Of a stretch of 64,000 nucleotides of DNA, positions 60,743 to 64,000 are shown piece by piece. The stretch is taken from positions 930,001 through 994,000 of the forward strand of contig NC_079244.1 of NCBI RefSeq assembly GCF_028009165.1, written 5' to 3'. The notes beneath the pieces were generated by a model. The model saw only the letters and a program-made list of their open reading frames with translations. It was not told the DNA's origin and made no database searches. The stretch comes from Akanthomyces muscarius (taxonomy: Eukaryota; Ascomycota; Sordariomycetes; Hypocreales; Cordycipitaceae). Every line of letters begins with the position of its first letter. Position 1 is the stretch's first letter. A program made the position numbers and the translations under genes.

Positions 60743-61233
60743 TTTGGCGGCGAATCGTCTTTGCGACGATGTTTGCTGGTAGAATGGAGTTGAAAGTCCT
60801 TGGAACAGCCAAAATATGCACCAAGGGTTGACGGTTGAATATAGCTCCAAGCTCTTCTACGCGAATCCGTAATTTTCGAATCTTTGGGGGGGCATCCTGC
60901 AGCCTGCAGCTAGCGGGACACGGCGAAATGAAAAGTCCGCTAATTTGTTCCGCACAACCCCTCGCTAGGCGGATGCTTTGGTGGCGTGTGCCCCGCGCCA
61001 GTGGCGGGACACCAGGCCCTGCCCCTCCAAAGTCCAGCTTCGAGCGAGCTGCAACCTCTACCCGTAGCATCAATATTAAATTCCAACAAGCGCCACCAAA
61101 CTTTACTCCTTCTACAATCTTGTATATATATCCCTGACAACCTGTCTCTTCAATTCTGCGATTTTCCCTTCGACTTGTTTTCCTGCTACGCTTCTCTCTC
61201 GATCGACCGATACTGTGACATCATCCCGCAACA
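60743..61233. promoter_or_regulatory. Bidirectional promoter, CCT5 and HBS1
   Basis: 491 bp between two divergent housekeeping genes. TATATATAT (61123-61131) lies about 100 bp before the HBS1 ATG; the rest of that leader is CT-rich. I saw no clear TATA box or heat-shock element on the CCT5 side. Confidence 0.6.
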
Positions 61234-63777
61234 ATGGCCTCGTTTGAAGACGACGATTTTTATGACCCTCATGAGGATGACTACGAAGGGGAGGAAGACG
61301 ATGGCATGAGCCCTGAGGATAGGGTCGCCATGGCTACCGCCACTGAGGAAGTGAAAAAGGCACTGGGGGAAGATGCCAGCAAGGTGTCTGTAGCACAAAT
61401 ACAGGAAGCTCTCTGGCACTATTATTACGATGTGGAAAAGTCGGTGAGCTATCTCCAAAAGACTTTTATTTCACCAACACCAAAGCCTACTCCAAAGAAG
61501 GCGGCACCTGAAGGTATGTTTTTGTCCGATTTTTCTTCCTCGTCAGCTGTGGCATGTGGTGGCGCCACTGGAGCAGACCTACGAGGGAGCGAGCGCGGAG
61601 GATGTCGAGCTGGGCAAGGTTCTTCTCAGAGATCAACATTTCCTGTTTTGGAAGCACCAATTATCCCGATAGCGGCCTATTTCTCAGACATGCCATGGCT
61701 TGAGACGCCTATCGACAGGCATACTACTTTCATCGCTCCTTGTACACCGCGTGGCGGCTTACTGGGAGGAGGAAGCGATAGTGCTCCCAAGATGTCCAAG
61801 CTTCAAGCGTTGGCTGCTGCCAGAAAGAAGAAAACGGAACAAAAGAAGGAGCACGATAAAGAACTTAAAGCAGAGAAAGGATTACAAGATTTGTCAATAT
61901 CCTCTCAGAAGCCTGCTGGACAGACACAAACACCATCTGTTTCAACATCCTCTGCACCAATACCAATGCGAAAGGGAAATCATGTCGAACCAAAACCTTC
62001 AGCCGAGCCAGTTGCTCTATCAAGCAGCAATCTAGATGAGCCAATGCATGGCATGGAAGCCCAAGTCGATGCAGTTGGCCAGCGCCCTACGCCGTCCGCG
62101 TTTGCGCAAACTTTAGTTGGGTCTGCTCCAGGGGGGGGCCAAAAGCAGAAGCAAGATGTCTTTGCCATGACATATGCATCATCGCCGACATACCTCGCGT
62201 CTGCTTTCTCGGAGCCCAGTCCAGATGACATTGTGCTCGCTGCGCAGGCGAAAGGTTCGAACTTTGCAAGGGCAATTTAGAGGGCTAATTCTAATGTCTC
62301 CTCAGCGGGCAAAAAGGTCACACCTGCTGCCAAAACAGCGCCTAAGAAGAAGGCGGATGGTACAGCAAAAGCTGATACGAAGACGGACGACGTTGCGAAA
62401 AAGGTCGCCGGCCTGAAAGTCATTGACGTGCCGCCTCCCAAAACGAAAGGGTTAGATGTTGTCAAGGAGTATGAGAAGAGCGGCGCTAAGAAGAGCACTA
62501 GCTTTGTCGTTGTCGGTATGTTAAGCAACTGCATCGAAAGTAGGGCATTGCTAACATTCTCATTAGGTCATGTCGACGCCGGCAAGAGCACACTGATGGG
62601 TCGTCTGCTTGTAGACTTGAAATACGTTGACCAAAGAACCGTCGACAAATACAAGAGAGAAGCCGAGAAGAGTGGCAAACAGTCGTTTGCTCTGGCCTGG
62701 GTCATGGACCAGCGCAGTGAAGAGCGCGATCGCGGTGTCACCATTGACATTGCCACCAACTATTTCGAAACCGACAAGACAAAATATACCATTCTCGATG
62801 CACCCGGCCACCGCGACTTTGTGCCCAATATGATTGCTGGCGCGAGTCAAGCAGACTTTGCTATTCTGGTCATTGACGCAAATACTGGCGCCTACGAGAA
62901 AGGGCTCAAGGGCCAAACTCGCGAGCATATTTTGCTTTTGCGAAGTCTTGGTCTGCAGCGCGTTATTGTGGCCGTCAACAAATTGGACATGGTGGGGTGG
63001 TCAAAAGACCGCTTTGAAGACATTACTCAGGAGGTAACCGGCTTTTTGACCGGCCTGGGCTTCCACGACAAGAATGTCGACTTTGTCCCTATTTCCGGAT
63101 TGGATGGTGAGAACATTGTCAAGAAAATCACTGCCCCTGCGGCCTCTTGGTATGAAGGCGGCACTTTGCTTGATGCTTTGGAGACATCGGAACCAACGAC
63201 AGTTCGAGCGCTAAAGAAGCCGTTCCGGATGGCCATCTCTGAGATTTTTCGCTCCCAGCAGCAGGGCACAACAACCTTGGCTGGTCGCATCGATTCCGGT
63301 ACTATCCAGATTGGCGACTCGCTCGCGGTGCAGCCCAGTGGAGAGACGGCCTATATCAAATCCATCATGGTCGACACGGACGCACAAGATTGGGCTGTTG
63401 CGGGACAAAACGTCAGTATCGCGCTCACGGATATTGATCCCATTCACATCCGCGTGGGAGACATTCTGTGCCTCGCAGCTAACCCCATCCCGTGCGGCGA
63501 CACTTTTACAATGAAGGCCATGGCCTTTGAGCATTTGATGCCCATGCCTGTGGATCTCCACCGCGGCCGCCTGCATACTCCCGGTCAACTCCAGAGTATC
63601 ACTGCTTCGCTGGACAAGGCCACGGGAGATATCATCAAGAAGAAACCCAAGGTGATCCAGCCGGGCGGAGTTGCCAGAGTCGTGGTCAAGCTCAATGAGA
63701 AGGTCCCATTGGAGGCAGGACAGAGAGTGGTTATCAGAGCTGGTGGCGAGACGATTGCTGCCGGCCTACTAGAATAA
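61234..63777 (+). CDS. hbs1: Hbs1 (eRF3-like ribosome-rescue GTPase)
   Basis: Exons 61234-61513, 61673-62254, 62306-62515, 62567-63777; introns of 159, 51 and 51 nt; 760 aa. Hbs1 acts with Dom34/Pelota to split stalled ribosomes in no-go and non-stop decay. Seen: an acidic N-terminus (FEDDDFYDPHEDDYEGEEDD), a helical Hbs1-N-like domain with ALWHYYYDVEKSVSYL (about 64-79), AYFSDMPWLETP, SPDDIVLAAQAK, a Lys-rich linker, then the GTPase: GHVDAGKST (about 358-366), DAPGH (about 435-439), NKLD (about 495-498). EF1A-like domains 2 and 3 end at GETIAAGLLE. Linker and G-motif order separate it from eEF1A and eRF3. The donor at 62255 (GTTCGA) is weak. The first intron is unusually long and open in frame. 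Confidence 0.96.
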
Positions 63778-64000
63778 ACTTGACGAGACATGAAATAGAC
63801 TTAGACTACTATCATTCCTCGACTCATTAGTAGATTGCTGGTATATCTGTCCATCTGAGTGACATTGTACGCGTTGTACAAGGCAGCCTCCAGTTTCCCT
63901 TTTTGGGGAGGCATGACAGCGGTATGCTGATCACAGGTGACACCGTGACACCTTCCAACGATGCAAGGCTGAGACCAAGGATTGCATGCCCGCTGTAGCA
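63778..64000. other. 3' flank of HBS1
   Basis: 223 bp after the stop codon; 3' UTR and start of the next intergenic region. Nothing else seen. Confidence 0.5.

Overview
The window is nuclear DNA of a filamentous ascomycete (Pezizomycotina, most likely a sordariomycete and perhaps hypocrealean). The genes are split by short GT-AG introns of about 48-80 bp, with one of 159 bp. They sit in scattered single-gene units with pyrimidine-rich leaders and encode typical fungal families: a LaeA-like methyltransferase, a Zn2Cys6 factor, an RTA1 protein, MFS sugar transport, CCT5 and Hbs1. The order is my inference from protein style; the sequence does not prove it. I rebuilt the exon models by eye from splice sites, reading phase and family sequence. 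Every multi-exon model listed closes in frame.

Layout. 0.9-3.8 kb: LaeA-like methyltransferase, a doubtful small ORF and a small coiled-coil protein with eight 7-residue repeats, all on +. 4.5-6.7 kb: long-chain acyl-CoA synthetase (-) with a minisatellite-rich upstream region. 10.8-16.3 kb: an intracellular GH36 alpha-galactosidase (-) and an MFS oligosaccharide transporter (+), diverging from one 1.5-kb promoter that has CreA-like site pairs on both sides; this looks like a raffinose/melibiose uptake-and-cleavage unit. 16.7-17.6 kb: unknown small membrane protein. 17.6-25.3 kb: no recognisable gene. 25.3-26.0 kb: GNAT acetyltransferase (-). 28.7-30.4 kb: regulator with an AreA/Mks1-type DUF1752 region (-). 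30.4-47.9 kb: a 17.5-kb gene-free stretch with many short AT-rich islands. 47.9-48.3 kb: small secreted protein (-). 49.6-51.7 kb: CHY zinc-finger protein (-). 51.7-55.4 kb: no recognisable gene. 55.4-58.1 kb: RTA1-family membrane protein (+) convergent with a Upc2-like Zn2Cys6 factor (-). 58.9-63.8 kb: CCT5 chaperonin subunit (-) and HBS1 GTPase (+), divergent from a 491-bp promoter.

Working together: the GH36/transporter pair is the clearest functional unit (import, then cytosolic hydrolysis, probably glucose-repressed). The RTA1/Zn2Cys6 pair may be a lipid- or sterol-stress unit. CCT5 and HBS1 are housekeeping genes for protein folding and ribosome rescue. The rest are single genes separated by unusually long non-coding DNA. 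I found no tRNA, rRNA, CRISPR array or intact transposon by eye.
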